A stretch of 64,000 bases of DNA, taken from NCBI RefSeq assembly GCF_036226365.1, contig NZ_CP108462.1, positions 1,860,001 to 1,924,000 of the forward strand, given 5' to 3'. The notes below the pieces were generated by a model. The model was given only the letters and a program-made list of their open reading frames with translations, was not told the origin of the DNA and made no database searches. The position numbers were made by a program, and so were the translations under genes. Source of the DNA: Streptomyces sp. NBC_01262 (GTDB taxonomy: Bacteria; Actinomycetota; Actinomycetes; Streptomycetales; Streptomycetaceae). Shown here piece after piece: positions 38,318-46,501 of this stretch; the first letter of the stretch is position 1; each line of letters begins with the position of its first letter.

Positions 38318-38353
38318 GATCACCAGACCGTCCATAAACCGACTGATCAGGCC

Positions 38354-38384
38354 CGAGGGGGCGTCTTTTCCAGGCGCCCCCTCG
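38354..38384. terminator. terminator after RHS2
   Basis: Ten-base arms CGAGGGGGCG and CGCCCCCTCG enclose an 11-nt loop, 36 nt after the RHS2 stop. It separates RHS2 from the small membrane-protein gene. Confidence 0.85.
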
Positions 38385-38424
38385 CTTCGACCCTCGACCG
38401 AGGGCCGGTGGCCGAGGATGAATG

Positions 38425-38640
38425 ATGTCCGATGGGATACGTGAAGTGACCGCCTGGCAGATATTTCGACGCCTGCTCCACAGCGGCCGGGGCCTGCTCC
38501 TTGCGCTGGTCGTTGTCGACGTCCTCGTGGCGTGGGCGGCCGTCGCCTGGCTTCCGGCTACCTACCTGGCAGCCGCAGGGGCACCCGCTGTCCTGCTGAA
38601 TGTCCTGATGATCACCCGATGGAACAGCTCCCGACAGTAG
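38425..38640 (+). CDS. small two-helix membrane protein
   Basis: A 71-aa protein with two hydrophobic stretches (GLLLALVVVDVLVAWAAVAW; ATYLAAAGAPAVLLNVLMI) and short polar ends. GAGGA lies about 7 nt before the ATG at 38425. It occupies the place where an immunity gene would sit behind RHS2, and membrane-resident immunity proteins exist for membrane-acting toxins. However, a terminator separates it from RHS2 and no family is recognised, so the immunity role is only a possibility. Confidence 0.5.
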   Translation: MSDGIREVTAWQIFRRLLHSGRGLLLALVVVDVLVAWAAVAWLPATYLAAAGAPAVLLNVLMITRWNSSRQ

Positions 38641-39217
38641 TCGGACTTCGTGACTTCTCCCGCAATTCTTGTGGACGTACTTGTTGCACGCACTCCCCCA
38701 AGGGAAGAGGGGGGAGAGGGCAGTGAGCGAGCAGGACAGGAACGACGGTGAAGGTTCTTTAAGCTGGTGACCTCATCGTGATGTGGGATGCAAGCTGGGT
38801 CTTCGGTTCATCGAGGCGATCAGGTCCCCGGTCTCCGACGGCACCACGGACTACGTCTACGGCCCCGCCAGCGTGCCCGTCGAACAGATCACCTCGGACG
38901 GTACCACCGGGTGACACGGCTGGGCAGAGATCCCCGCACCGCGGGGTCGAAGGGCCAAGCAGCAGCGGCGCAGGCTCCAGCCTCTCGGGACCACATGCCT
39001 ACCCGTAGTGGCCGACCCGTAGGTGCCGGAGAAGTGCCCCTGACCGCTACACGACGGACCGGACTCACAGACTCGAATGCGGTCCGAGCCGCACAGATCA
39101 TGAACGGGCAGTCGGTCATCTGGTCGGCAGCCGGCATGACATCGGGCGGTCACCTGACAAGCTCGGGATGCTGCAACTGACGGTCGTCCACGGTCGGAAA
39201 GGGCGAGGGAAACAGCG
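38641..39217. other. 577-bp non-coding stretch with RHS scrap
   Basis: No complete gene. It contains the RHS fragment at 38821-38914, described separately. The rest, including the frames at 38788-39180, shows no supported gene. The region reads as decayed sequence between RHS2 and the next operon. Confidence 0.5.
38821..38914 (+). pseudogene. orphan fragment of an RHS core
   Basis: One frame reads DGTTDYVYGPASVPVEQIT and stops at a TGA at 38912-38914. It closely parallels GSTAYLYGPNDLPVEQITG in RHS2, but the nucleotide sequence differs, so it is a remnant of another RHS cassette rather than a local duplication. It has no start codon or preceding RHS repeats. Confidence 0.7.
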
Positions 39218-39802
39218 ATGACTGACGATCCGTTGCGGATCGAGGGCCTGGCACCGGGAGAGCCGTTGCCCCGTCGGGCACGCGGAGTGGTCAGGCGTGC
39301 CCGACGGAGGGGGCGGACCGGGGTGGTGCTGTATGCCGACATCCAAGAGTCGCCGCGGAGTGTGGCGCTGATGAGCAGCATCGTCACGGTGTACGAGCAG
39401 GACCGCAGGCTGTGTATGTGCAGCAAGTTCAGCCGACGGACCAAGTTCTGCGAATTGCCTCCGGGCAGGCATGAGTTGCGGTTCAGGGCTGCACGGTTCG
39501 GGGGCGGTTCGGTCGCCACCTGCGAGGTGGAGTTGGGCCCAGGGGACGTGTTCGTCGCCCTTTCGTATCCGATCCAGCCGAAGATCTTCTTCAAGCCCGG
39601 CGCACCGAGGACCGCTGGCGGTTGGGCGTGCTGCCCCCGCAGCGGTGACGACCGGGGCGGGCTGGGAGTGCAAGCCCCCGCCCCGCCGCCCTCGGCGGCT
39701 GACGGCCGCGCTCTGGGACGAGGCTTGAGAAGCGCCGGGCCGAGGGACGTGCCCATAGAGGGTACGCTGGCTGCCCTGCGCAAGATCTGCGGCGGGAGGT
39801 GA
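39218..39802 (+). CDS. hypothetical protein, beta-rich
   Basis: A 194-aa protein; GAGGG lies 8 nt before the ATG. The N-terminus is very basic (RARGVVRRARRRGRTGVVLY) and the middle has a beta-sandwich-like pattern (RTKFCELPPGRHELRFRA ... VATCEVELGPGDVFVALSYP), similar in style to small lipoprotein or Ig-like domains (LPPGRHxLRF, LxPGDVFVAL). The last ~60 residues are Ala/Pro/Gly-rich and probably disordered. I do not recognise a family. Its stop overlaps the GTG of the next small membrane-protein gene, so they form a pair. Confidence 0.6.
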   Translation: MTDDPLRIEGLAPGEPLPRRARGVVRRARRRGRTGVVLYADIQESPRSVALMSSIVTVYEQDRRLCMCSKFSRRTKFCELPPGRHELRFRAARFGGGSVATCEVELGPGDVFVALSYPIQPKIFFKPGAPRTAGGWACCPRSGDDRGGLGVQAPAPPPSAADGRALGRGLRSAGPRDVPIEGTLAALRKICGGR

Positions 39803-40020
39803 CGAAATCCGTGAAACTCTCCACAAACAGCACCCACGTGCGCTTCAGCCTGTGGTACGTGTCCAGACTGAGCCTTCCCATTGCGGGATTCTTGCTCCTG
39901 CGCGGAATCCTCTCCTCCGACGGGTTCGACCGCGATGTGTTCCTTGGTGGAGTCCTTGCTGTCGGGATTGTCACGCTGCTCCTCTGGCGGCTCGTCGAGA
40001 TCGTGGTGACGAATGACTGA
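39799..40020 (+). CDS. small membrane protein, possibly truncated by the IS5-family element
   Basis: A 73-aa protein starting at a GTG that overlaps the previous stop (GTGA). Two hydrophobic segments are visible (LWYVSRLSLPIAGFLLLRGI; VFLGGVLAVGIVTLLLWRLV). The stop codon TGA at 40018-40020 lies inside the left terminal repeat of the IS element, so the natural C-terminus may have been cut off and the present stop supplied by the IS. No family recognised. Confidence 0.55.
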   Translation: MTKSVKLSTNSTHVRFSLWYVSRLSLPIAGFLLLRGILSSDGFDRDVFLGGVLAVGIVTLLLWRLVEIVVTND

Positions 40021-40033
40021 GCGTTTTCAGCGT
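40016..40033 (+). repeat. left terminal inverted repeat of the IS5-family element
   Basis: ACTGAGCGTTTTCAGCGT is the exact reverse complement of 43187-43204. The outermost 2-3 bases may be target rather than element sequence. It supplies the stop codon of the upstream small gene. Confidence 0.85.
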
Positions 40034-40071
40034 GGCCACTGATCGGGTGACGACGTCGGCGTCCGCAACGG

Positions 40072-40135
40072 ACAAGGCTCCTACGCCGTTGAGGGAGGTG
40101 TTCGACGTCTCAACTCATTGGCACAGGAGCCTTGT
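40072..40135 (+). promoter_or_regulatory. hairpin able to hide the transposase start
   Basis: Perfect 11-base arms ACAAGGCTCCT (40072-40082) and AGGAGCCTTGT (40125-40135) enclose 42 nt. The right arm contains the AGGAG ribosome site and the TTG start (40132-40134) of the IS5-type transposase. Transcripts entering from outside would fold and mask initiation, a known protective device of insertion sequences. Confidence 0.6.
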
Positions 40136-40145
40136 TGGTTCCCTA

Positions 40146-40681
40146 ATCCGTAGTTAAGGGCGTCCCGATGGAGCGGAAGCTTCTGGGGATGTTCGAGTGG
40201 AGGGCTGGGATGCCTACGGCGAACCGGGTCTGCTGAGACCTCCGCATAGAGCGGCGCGCGGTCCTCGTACTCATGGTGGTGGCAGTTGCGCGGGCGTCGG
40301 ACGGACGCCTATTGGTTCCCCGGCCTCGACGCCCAAGGATAGATCGGCGGCGCCGGCGCCCACGCACCTGTCGCCGTCCAGCCGGTGTTGGCGCCCGTTG
40401 GTGCTGGACGGACGTTTGACGTCCCTCCCGGCACGCGAGGTCGCCCGAAAGATCGGCGCCGTCCAATGCCGCCGGGCGTCAACACCCGCCGAAAGATCAC
40501 TCGTTGGTGTTGGTGGTGCGAGCCCGCTCCATGGTGACCTCTTGTGAAGCCCGAGCCATCCGAGCTCCCGCAGAGACCGAGGCCCGTGGGACGAGCTGGT
40601 GCCACGAACGGCTACTGAGGTGGCGGACCAGCCCCAGGGCTGAGTCCTGGGATTAGGTCGCCGCGTGGCCCGCATGAGCTC
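40146..40681 (+). other. non-coding left region, candidate bridge-RNA source
   Basis: No protein gene is supported here. IS110-family elements carry a structured RNA between their left end and the transposase start, and this is the corresponding place. At 536 nt it is longer than typical, and I did not identify the two guide loops by eye. Confidence 0.4.
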
Positions 40682-40717
40682 GTGACCAGCAGAAACAGCA
40701 CGATGGAGGGGAAAGAC

Positions 40718-41956
40718 TTGATCTACTGCGGCATCGACTGGGCCGAACGCACGCACGACGTCGCCCTGGTCGACGACAGCGGCCAGTTACTGGCCAAACG
40801 GCACATCACCGACGACGCGGGCGGCTACAAGATCCTGCTGGATTTGCTTGCCGAATACGGCGACACCGAGGAGAGCCCGATCCCGGTCGCGATCGAGACC
40901 TCCCGCGGCCTGGTCGTCGCCGTGCTGCGGACGGGCAAGAGGCAGGTGTTCGCGATCAACCCGATGGCCGCTGCCCGCTACCGCGACCGGCACTCCGTCT
41001 CCGGCAAGAAGTCCGACCCCGGAGACGCTCTGGTCCTGGCCAACATCCTGCGCACCGACATGTATGCCCACCGGCCGTTGCCTCAGGACAGCGACGTGGC
41101 CCGCGCGGTCGCCGTCCTTGCCAGGGCTCAGCAGGACGCGACGTGGAACCGGCAGCAGATCTCCAACCAGCTCCGGTCGCTGCTGCGGGAGTACTACCCG
41201 GCCGCGCTGGCCGCCTTCGAGTCCTGGAAGAACGGTTTGTGCCGCCGGGAGGCGCACGAACTCCTCAAGGCGGCTCCGACACCGGCGCGGGCCTCGCGGC
41301 TGACGCGCACGCAGCTGCAGGCCGCGCTCAAGCGCGCCGGCCGCCAGCGCGGCATCGAAGCCGAGATCGACCGGCTCCGGGAGATCTTCCGTTCCGACTG
41401 GGCGCACCAGCCATCGCTGGTGGAGAACGCGCTTGGCAAACAGATGCTCGCGCTCCTGGTCCAGCTGGTGGCCGCCTGCACCGCCGCCGACAATCTGGCC
41501 GAGGCGGTGGAGGAAGCTTTCCCTCAGCACCCGGACGCTGAGATCATCCTCAGCTTCCCCGGACTCGGCATCCAGCTCGGTGCCCGGGTGCTCGCCGAGA
41601 TCGGAGACGACCGCACCAGGTTCGCCGACGCCCGCGGCCTGAAGGCCTATGCCGGCGCCTCACCCGTCACGAGGGCTTCCGGCAAGAAGTCGAGTATCAC
41701 CCGCCGGTGGGTGAAGAACGACCGCCTCAACCACGCCGGCTACCTCTGGGCCTTTTCCGCCATCACCGCCTCTCCCGGCGCCAAAGCCCACTACAGGCGG
41801 CGCCGCGACGACCACCGGGACTGGCACGCCGCAGCCCAGCGCAACCTCTTCAACCGGATGCTCGGACAGCTCTACCACTGCCTCCAGCATGGACGGCTCT
41901 ACGACGAAGCGGTGGCCTTCCCGGCGGAAGCCCAGGCAACGATGCAGGCGGCATAA
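40718..41956 (+). CDS. IS110-family DEDD transposase
   Basis: A 412-aa enzyme. The RuvC-like N-terminal domain starts IYCGIDWAERTHDVALVDDS, followed by PVAIETSRGLVVAVLRTGKR and VSGKKSDPGDALVLANILRT, giving the D-E-D-D residues. A helical middle follows. The C-terminal Tnp domain has ILSFPGLGIQLGARVLAEIG and GASPVTRASGKKSSITRRWV with the expected catalytic Ser. I chose the TTG at 40718 because GGAGGGG lies 6 nt upstream and family members begin at this point; a GTG at 40682 would add 12 residues. No internal stop is seen, so the enzyme looks intact. These enzymes move DNA with a bridge RNA and leave no inverted repeats. Confidence 0.9.
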   Translation: MIYCGIDWAERTHDVALVDDSGQLLAKRHITDDAGGYKILLDLLAEYGDTEESPIPVAIETSRGLVVAVLRTGKRQVFAINPMAAARYRDRHSVSGKKSDPGDALVLANILRTDMYAHRPLPQDSDVARAVAVLARAQQDATWNRQQISNQLRSLLREYYPAALAAFESWKNGLCRREAHELLKAAPTPARASRLTRTQLQAALKRAGRQRGIEAEIDRLREIFRSDWAHQPSLVENALGKQMLALLVQLVAACTAADNLAEAVEEAFPQHPDAEIILSFPGLGIQLGARVLAEIGDDRTRFADARGLKAYAGASPVTRASGKKSSITRRWVKNDRLNHAGYLWAFSAITASPGAKAHYRRRRDDHRDWHAAAQRNLFNRMLGQLYHCLQHGRLYDEAVAFPAEAQATMQAA

Positions 41957-42008
41957 GCGAAGGCCCAAGAACATCGCGGGCTACGGCAGCGGGGTTAAGC
42001 TCCCGCGC

Positions 42009-42416
42009 ATGAGCAGCGAGCCTCCCAACGCCAGACGGCTCCTCGGTGAGTTCCGGGAGCTGGAGCATGGCCGGCCTGACGGGCCTTCGCTTCGCGCTGC
42101 GGTGCGTGACCAGGCAGGCCCGGACGAGCTCCGACTCGCGCACTACCTGCGCTCGGGGGCGGTCCTCGCAGCCACTGGGTCCCGCGTCCACGACGTCCTA
42201 AGCCCAGACCAGGAGCCGATCGACGGGCTCCGCCTGCACACCGACGGCCAGTGGTTCTGGTACTCGGACCTCGCCCACTACGTCGAGCAGTACCACGTCG
42301 CGCTCGACGAACACTTTGCCCAGCACGCACGAGACCAGGACTTCGTTCCACCCCAGCTGTCTACTACCGACCTCATCAAGATCGAGCAGACCCTGTTCGA
42401 TAACGAAGACTCCTGA
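42009..42416 (+). CDS. hypothetical passenger gene in the IS110 block
   Basis: A 135-aa acidic protein (SLRAAVRDQAGPDELRLAHY; YLRSGAVLAATGSRVHDVLS; GLRLHTDGQWFWYSDLAHYV; EQYHVALDEHFAQHARDQDF). The TDGxWxWxxDLAxYVxxYH pattern recalls uncharacterised actinobacterial proteins, but I can assign no function. No ribosome site is clear. It lies between the transposase and the right end of the inserted block, so either the element carries cargo or the insertion is composite. Confidence 0.6.
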   Translation: MSSEPPNARRLLGEFRELEHGRPDGPSLRAAVRDQAGPDELRLAHYLRSGAVLAATGSRVHDVLSPDQEPIDGLRLHTDGQWFWYSDLAHYVEQYHVALDEHFAQHARDQDFVPPQLSTTDLIKIEQTLFDNEDS

Positions 42417-43186
42417 CTCCGGCGCACTTGACGAGCTAGGCGCCTGAGGTGTCTATCCTGCCGCACTCGACCTGCCTCACGCGCTGGTCGAGTGGGTCAC
42501 CATGCTCATCATCACCCGCGAGGGTGACCGCCGTTGCAAGCTCCCACCGCACCAGCGTGCCCTCGTCGGCCTGGTGTACCTGCGCCGCACGACACCCTCG
42601 CCCAGCTCGCGGCCGGCTTCGGCATTTCCGTCGGCACCGCCCACGCCTACACGGCAGCCGTCATCGACCTGCTCGCCGACCGGGCACCCGGGCTCCTGCG
42701 GACCCTGCGCGAGGCCGACCCGGAGTACGTCCTGCTGGACGGCACGCTCGCGGAATGCGACCGGGTCGGCGACAGCCGGGCCGACTTCTCCCAAAAACAC
42801 CGACGCCACGGAGTGAACGTCCAGGTGGTAACCGATCCAGCAGGACGACTGCTGTGGATCTCGCCCGCCCTGCCCGGCCGTGCGCACGACCTGACCGCGG
42901 CCCGTACCCACCGGATCATCCGAATCTGCGAACGCCAGGGCATCCCCGTCCTCGCCGACCGGGCCTACATGGGCGCCGGCCCATGGATGACCACACCCCT
43001 GAGACGCCCGCCAGGCCGCGACCTCACACCCACCCAGCAAACCGTCAACCGCGCGCTGTCCGCAGCCCGGGCACCGGTCGAGCGCGGCGTCGCACGGCTC
43101 AAGTCCTGGCGGATCTTCCGCAAAGCCCGATGCAGCCCGAATCGCATGTCGTCAATCGCCGCCGCCGTCCTCACCCTGGAGCGGCA

Positions 43187-43204
43187 ACGCTGAAAACGCT
43201 CAGT
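43187..43204 (-). repeat. right terminal inverted repeat of the IS5-family element
   Basis: Exact reverse complement of 40016-40033; it overlaps the transposase stop codon (43191-43193). Confidence 0.85.
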
Positions 43205-43368
43205 TGATGGGCACATGGGCCAGGCCTCACGAAATCGCGGCCCGTACCCGTCGATGCGCACCCCGGTTCATCGCCAGCCGGGAGGACTCTCATGGACGCG
43301 CGACACATGGGGTGCCATGATCACTCAGCTCAGGTGTCCGGCATGGGTCCGGCTCGCAGGGAGGGAAT

Positions 43369-43623
43369 ATGAGGCTCTACCTCGGCATACCGGTCGTTCT
43401 GCTGGCGTTGCTCATCGCCGCCTCGGGTACAGCGGCGATTACCCGTTGCGCTTTGCCCCCGAACCCTCAACGCGCTTGCGTGACCTGCGAAAACGCTAAC
43501 TACCCGGCCTTGGGGAAGCCCCCGCACTGCCTGACGGGATCGCGCGGCCGCGTGGCGGGCGCACGATCATCCACCGTGGGCGCCGGGCGAAGGTTGCGCC
43601 ATGGCGAACTCGCCAGTGAGTGA
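43369..43623 (+). CDS. short exported or membrane-anchored protein
   Basis: An 84-aa ORF; GGGAGGG lies 3-4 nt before the ATG, closer than ideal. It begins with a signal-like segment (LYLGIPVVLLALLIAASGTA) followed by TRCALPPNPQRACVTCENAN with three Cys. The C-terminal half (SRGRVAGARSSTVGAGRRLR) looks like non-native read-through, so this may be a truncated secreted protein. It directly follows the IS5-family element. Confidence 0.4.
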   Translation: MRLYLGIPVVLLALLIAASGTAAITRCALPPNPQRACVTCENANYPALGKPPHCLTGSRGRVAGARSSTVGAGRRLRHGELASE

Positions 43624-44287
43624 TGCCTCCGCCGGCGTGGATGCGCGGGCATGATGCACATCCGCGCGTTGAGAGAGGCACACGGGGAGAGCAACCCTGC
43701 ACCGGCCGACCGTGGTCGGGACCACCACTCGGGGACAGGTCCCCAACTCCAGATGATCATTTACACAGATTCACACAAAGTGAGCGGAACGGTTCATCAG
43801 AGGCGTTCAGGAAGAAATGCGCATCGGGGACTCCCCGCGATAGAATCGTCGAGCGCTTGAGCAACTCACAGACTGCAGCTGCGGCCGCTGTCACCCTCCG
43901 TCCGATCCCCCTACTGGCCATCCAAGCCGGGGGCACCGTTGCCGCTTCGACAGCCGCACACCACGCAGGGCTGACAGCCCTGGCACGCCGCGCTCGCAAG
44001 GCGGCAGCCGGTGCCGAGCAGGCACCGCGCTCAACCCACTGCGGCTGCGAACCGACGCCACAGACTGCAGCCGCACAGCGCACGGATACCGATGCCCTGA
44101 CCAGAGGGCGCTTCGATCCCCGGGGAGCCGGACGACGGGTCGGCGCCGTCGGAGCCCCCGGAGCCGCCTCACTCCCCTGCCGGCCGATCCAACCGGAATT
44201 TATGCCGCGAACTGCCCGTCCCGGTGACGCCGCGGTCCAGCATCATGGCCGTCGTCGAGGATGTACGCCTTGGTGAGGAGATCACTG
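43624..44287. other. 664-bp stretch without a supported gene
   Basis: Open frames exist on both strands (for example 43620-44276) but have no motif, no ribosome site and Ala/Arg-rich composition typical of chance frames in GC-rich DNA. A short AT-richer patch occurs at 43750-43830. I see nothing I can name apart from the promoter region expected for the next small gene. Confidence 0.5.
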
Positions 44288-44437
44288 ATGGCGTTGACCG
44301 CTGCGGAGATCGCCGACATTCGGCGCTACGCCCAGGAACTGGCCGACCAGGCGCCCCCACTCACCCCCGAGCAGGGGGACCGCCTGAAAGCCCTGCTCCG
44401 GCGCAAGTCGACCGAGTCGAAGCCGATCGCCGCCTAG
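44288..44437 (+). CDS. 49-aa conserved-looking small protein
   Basis: A short ORF with a good GAGGAG site about 8 nt before its ATG. The product begins MALTAAEIADIRRYAQELAD, continues with QAPPLTPEQGDRLKALLRRK and ends STESKPIAA. It is a charged helix-turn-helix-like pair of helices without cysteine or membrane segment. The composition and motif LTxEQxxRLKALLR resemble small uncharacterised proteins found near mobile elements in actinomycetes. Function unknown. Confidence 0.6.
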   Translation: MALTAAEIADIRRYAQELADQAPPLTPEQGDRLKALLRRKSTESKPIAA

Positions 44438-44758
44438 AAGCGGCCCCCACCAGGCCGGTGTTCCAGCACTGCTGCGCGACCGCACAGCGAAGCGCCTGTA
44501 ACCGACGCACCAGCAGCAGCCACACTTCAGGAACGCGTCAGTCGCCCAAGACGCCGTCGAGGTAGACCGCACCGGCCCGCACAGGCCGCGCGGACCCAGC
44601 CTGCAGACAATCGCCCTGCCAGGCCCAGACGACCCCTGTGACTTCCCTGACGCTCACTGGGGCGTTTCCGTGTGTGCGCTCAGGTCAGCGCAGGCCCTCT
44701 GTGCCGTCGTGCTCTTCGCCGACCTGGCCGACGGTCGTCCCTCGGGTCCTCCCCTCTC
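44438..44758. other. 321-bp gap before the IS3-family element
   Basis: No supported gene, repeat or strong hairpin seen. Confidence 0.4.
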
Positions 44759-44820
44759 TGTCAAAGTGGGATGAGTCGGGTAAAGTGACCGATTCATTCA
44801 GTCGAGGGCGGAGAAGGAGG

Positions 44821-45241
44821 AGTGCCCGCGGTGGCCAGCACCAACAACCACGGGACCCCGGATCCGCAGGTGACACCCCGATCGACCGGTCCGCGCCGGT
44901 ACTCGGCGGAGTACAAGGCGAGGATCCTGGCCGAGTACGAGACGCTCGACAAGCACGGCAAGGGGGCCCTGCTGCGGCGGGAGGGCCTGTAATCGTCGTT
45001 GATCACGACCTGGCGGCAGCAGCGGGACAAGGGAGCCAGGACGGCGCTGGCCGCACCGGCGGGCCGGCCGAAGGCGGACCCGAAGGACAAGGAGATCGCC
45101 CGGCTCAAGGCCGAGAAGGCCCGATTGGAATCGGAGCTGGGCAAGGCCCGCACGGTGATCGAGGTACAGGGAAGACTCTCCGCGCTGCTGGACCAGCTCG
45201 CCACGGGCAGCGCCGTGACGGAGGAAGGCGAGGAGCGGTGA
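44821..45241 (+). pseudogene. IS3-family OrfA with nonsense codon
   Basis: The frame begins at GTG 44821 with GGAGGAG upstream. It encodes RRYSAEYKARILAEYETLDK, the usual OrfA helix-turn-helix, then stops at TAA (44990-44992) after REGL. The same frame resumes with [20 protein letters not shown] and a leucine-zipper-like [20 protein letters not shown] to 45241. A single change of a tyrosine codon (TAC/TAT) to TAA would explain the break. Confidence 0.8.
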
Positions 45242-46331
45242 CCACCGCTGTCGCAACCGTGCCCGGAGTGGACCCGACAGCGGGCGCGGTCTTCGAGACG
45301 GCCCGCGGCCAGGCCTTGCAGGCCCTGACGGAGGTGGTCGGCCGGGTCCAGGCGTGCGCGGCCCTCGGCGTCAGCCGGGCGACCTGGTACCGCCACCACC
45401 GCCGGTCCCCGGCACCGGTGAAGACCAAACGGCCACGCCAACGGCACCCGCGCGCTCTGTCGCAGGCCGAGGAAGCCCAGGTCCTGGCCGTGCTGCGGTC
45501 ACCGGAGTTCGTCGACATGGCGCCCGCCGAGATCTACGCGGTGCTGCTGGACCGGGCACCTACCTGTGCTCGGAGGCGACGATGTACCGCATCCTGCGCC
45601 GGCACGGCGAGGTCCGCGAACGCCGCCGCCAGGCCACTCATCCACCGCGCAAGAAACCCGAACTGATCGCCACCGGCCCCAACCGGGTCTGGTCGTGGGA
45701 CATCACCAGACTGAAGGGCCCGTACAAGGGCAGCTACTTCTGCCTCTACACGATCATCGACATCTACAGCCGCTACACCACCGGCTGGATGGTCGCCGCG
45801 TCGGAGAACAAGGACCTGGCCGAGCAGTTCCTCGCCTCCACTGTCGCCAAGTACGGCGTCGAGCACGGGCAGTTGACGATCCACTCTGACCGCGGCTCGC
45901 CCATGGTCGCCCACAACGTCGCCCAGATGCTCAGCCAGCTGGGTGTCACGAAGTCGCATTCGCGGCCGAAGACATCAAACGACAACCCGTACTCCGAGAG
46001 CCAGTACAAGACGCTGAAATACCGGCACGACTTCCCCGACCGGTTCGGCTGCATCGAGGACGCCCGCGCCTGGTCCGAGGACTTCTTCGACTGGTACAAC
46101 CTGGAGCACCGGCACTCCGGGATAGCGATGCACGCCCCCTTCGACGTGCACTTCGGCCTCGCCGAACAGCTCCGCGAGATGCGCGCCGACGTCCTGGACA
46201 CCGCCTACCAGCAGCACCCCGAACGGTTCGTCCGCAAGCCACCCGAGCCACCGAAACTGCCCGAGGCCGCCTGGATCAACAAGCCAGCCGACCCCCACCA
46301 CGACGATCAAACGATCCCGGCACAGGGATAG
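45238..46331 (+). pseudogene. IS3-family OrfB (rve transposase), frameshifted
   Basis: OrfB starts at GTG 45238 overlapping the end of OrfA. It reads VSRATWYRHHRRSPAPV and EFVDMAPAEIYAVLLDR, then loses frame at a G-run near 45553-45556 where one base is missing. The other frame continues GTYLCSEATMYRILRRHGEV and the rve core: NRVWSWDITRLKGPYKGSYF (Asp), LTIHSDRGSPMVAHNVAQML (Asp), TSNDNPYSESQYKTLKYR (Glu). The catalytic residues are intact but the full protein cannot be made without frame restoration. Confidence 0.82.
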
Positions 46332-46501
46332 ACCGAACTACCTGCCTTGATCACGTTGACAGGTTCCGCCGCCGCTGTCGGTGATGTCCAGCAGCACGTA
46401 TTCAAGCGGCTTGAGCGGGTGTGGACACGGGCGGAGCCAGCAGGACCGCCCCTGCGGTCCCGAATCAGGGTTCTGACCGACGAGTTCAAGAACGGGGTTT
46501 T

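Larger units (their letters stand above)
40146..42452 (+). mobile_element. IS110-type insertion inside the IS5 element, with passenger gene
   Basis: The 2307-bp block is flanked by CTA at 40143-40145 and 42453-42455, and its removal restores the host reading frame. It holds a 536-bp non-coding left part, a DEDD transposase and an unrelated 135-aa gene. The ends are not inverted repeats, as expected for IS110, and a CT at both junctions would fit a CT core dinucleotide. The block is longer than a usual ~1.5-kb IS110, so it may be a composite. Confidence 0.65.
40132..43193 (+). pseudogene. interrupted and frameshifted IS5-type (DDE_Tnp_4) transposase
   Basis: The first codons TTG TTG GTT CCC TA at 40132-40145 continue at 42456 as ...[20 protein letters not shown], then [20 protein letters not shown], a Tnp_4 helix-turn-helix region. 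At about 42588-42589 one base is missing: the frame changes inside LRR/HDT, and the catalytic part continues in the other frame ([80 protein letters not shown]). The DDE residues are kept (LDGT, LADRAY, VERG). Both the insertion and the frameshift inactivate it. No slippery sequence is visible, so I treat the shift as a mutation. Confidence 0.8.
40016..43204 (+). mobile_element. IS5-family element split by a 2.3-kb insertion
   Basis: Perfect 18-base terminal inverted repeats at 40016-40033 and 43187-43204 bound the region. The right part (42456 on) encodes the bulk of an IS5-type DDE transposase; the left part holds the terminal repeat, leader and first codons (TTG at 40132). Removing 40146-42455 joins the halves in frame through one CTA copy and leaves an element of about 0.88 kb, a normal size. 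The transposase also has a 1-nt frameshift near 42589, so the copy is dead. Confidence 0.8.
44759..46361 (+). mobile_element. decayed IS3-family element
   Basis: About 1603 bp, from TGTCAAAGTG at 44759 to the matching CACGTTGACA ending at 46361 (imperfect terminal inverted repeats). It has the two-ORF layout of IS3-family elements, both ORFs broken. No target duplication was seen. The right end abuts the truncated ADP-ribosylglycohydrolase gene. Confidence 0.75.

Noticed and set aside
43620..44276. 218-codon plus-strand frame in the IS-rich gap
   Set aside because: No ribosome site, no motif, Ala/Arg-rich; not supported as a gene.
45238..45600. Programmed -1 frameshift within IS3-family OrfB
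   Set aside because: IS3 elements shift at the OrfA/OrfB boundary, not inside the OrfB core, and no A-rich slippery heptamer is present; OrfA also has a nonsense codon. Decay is simpler.
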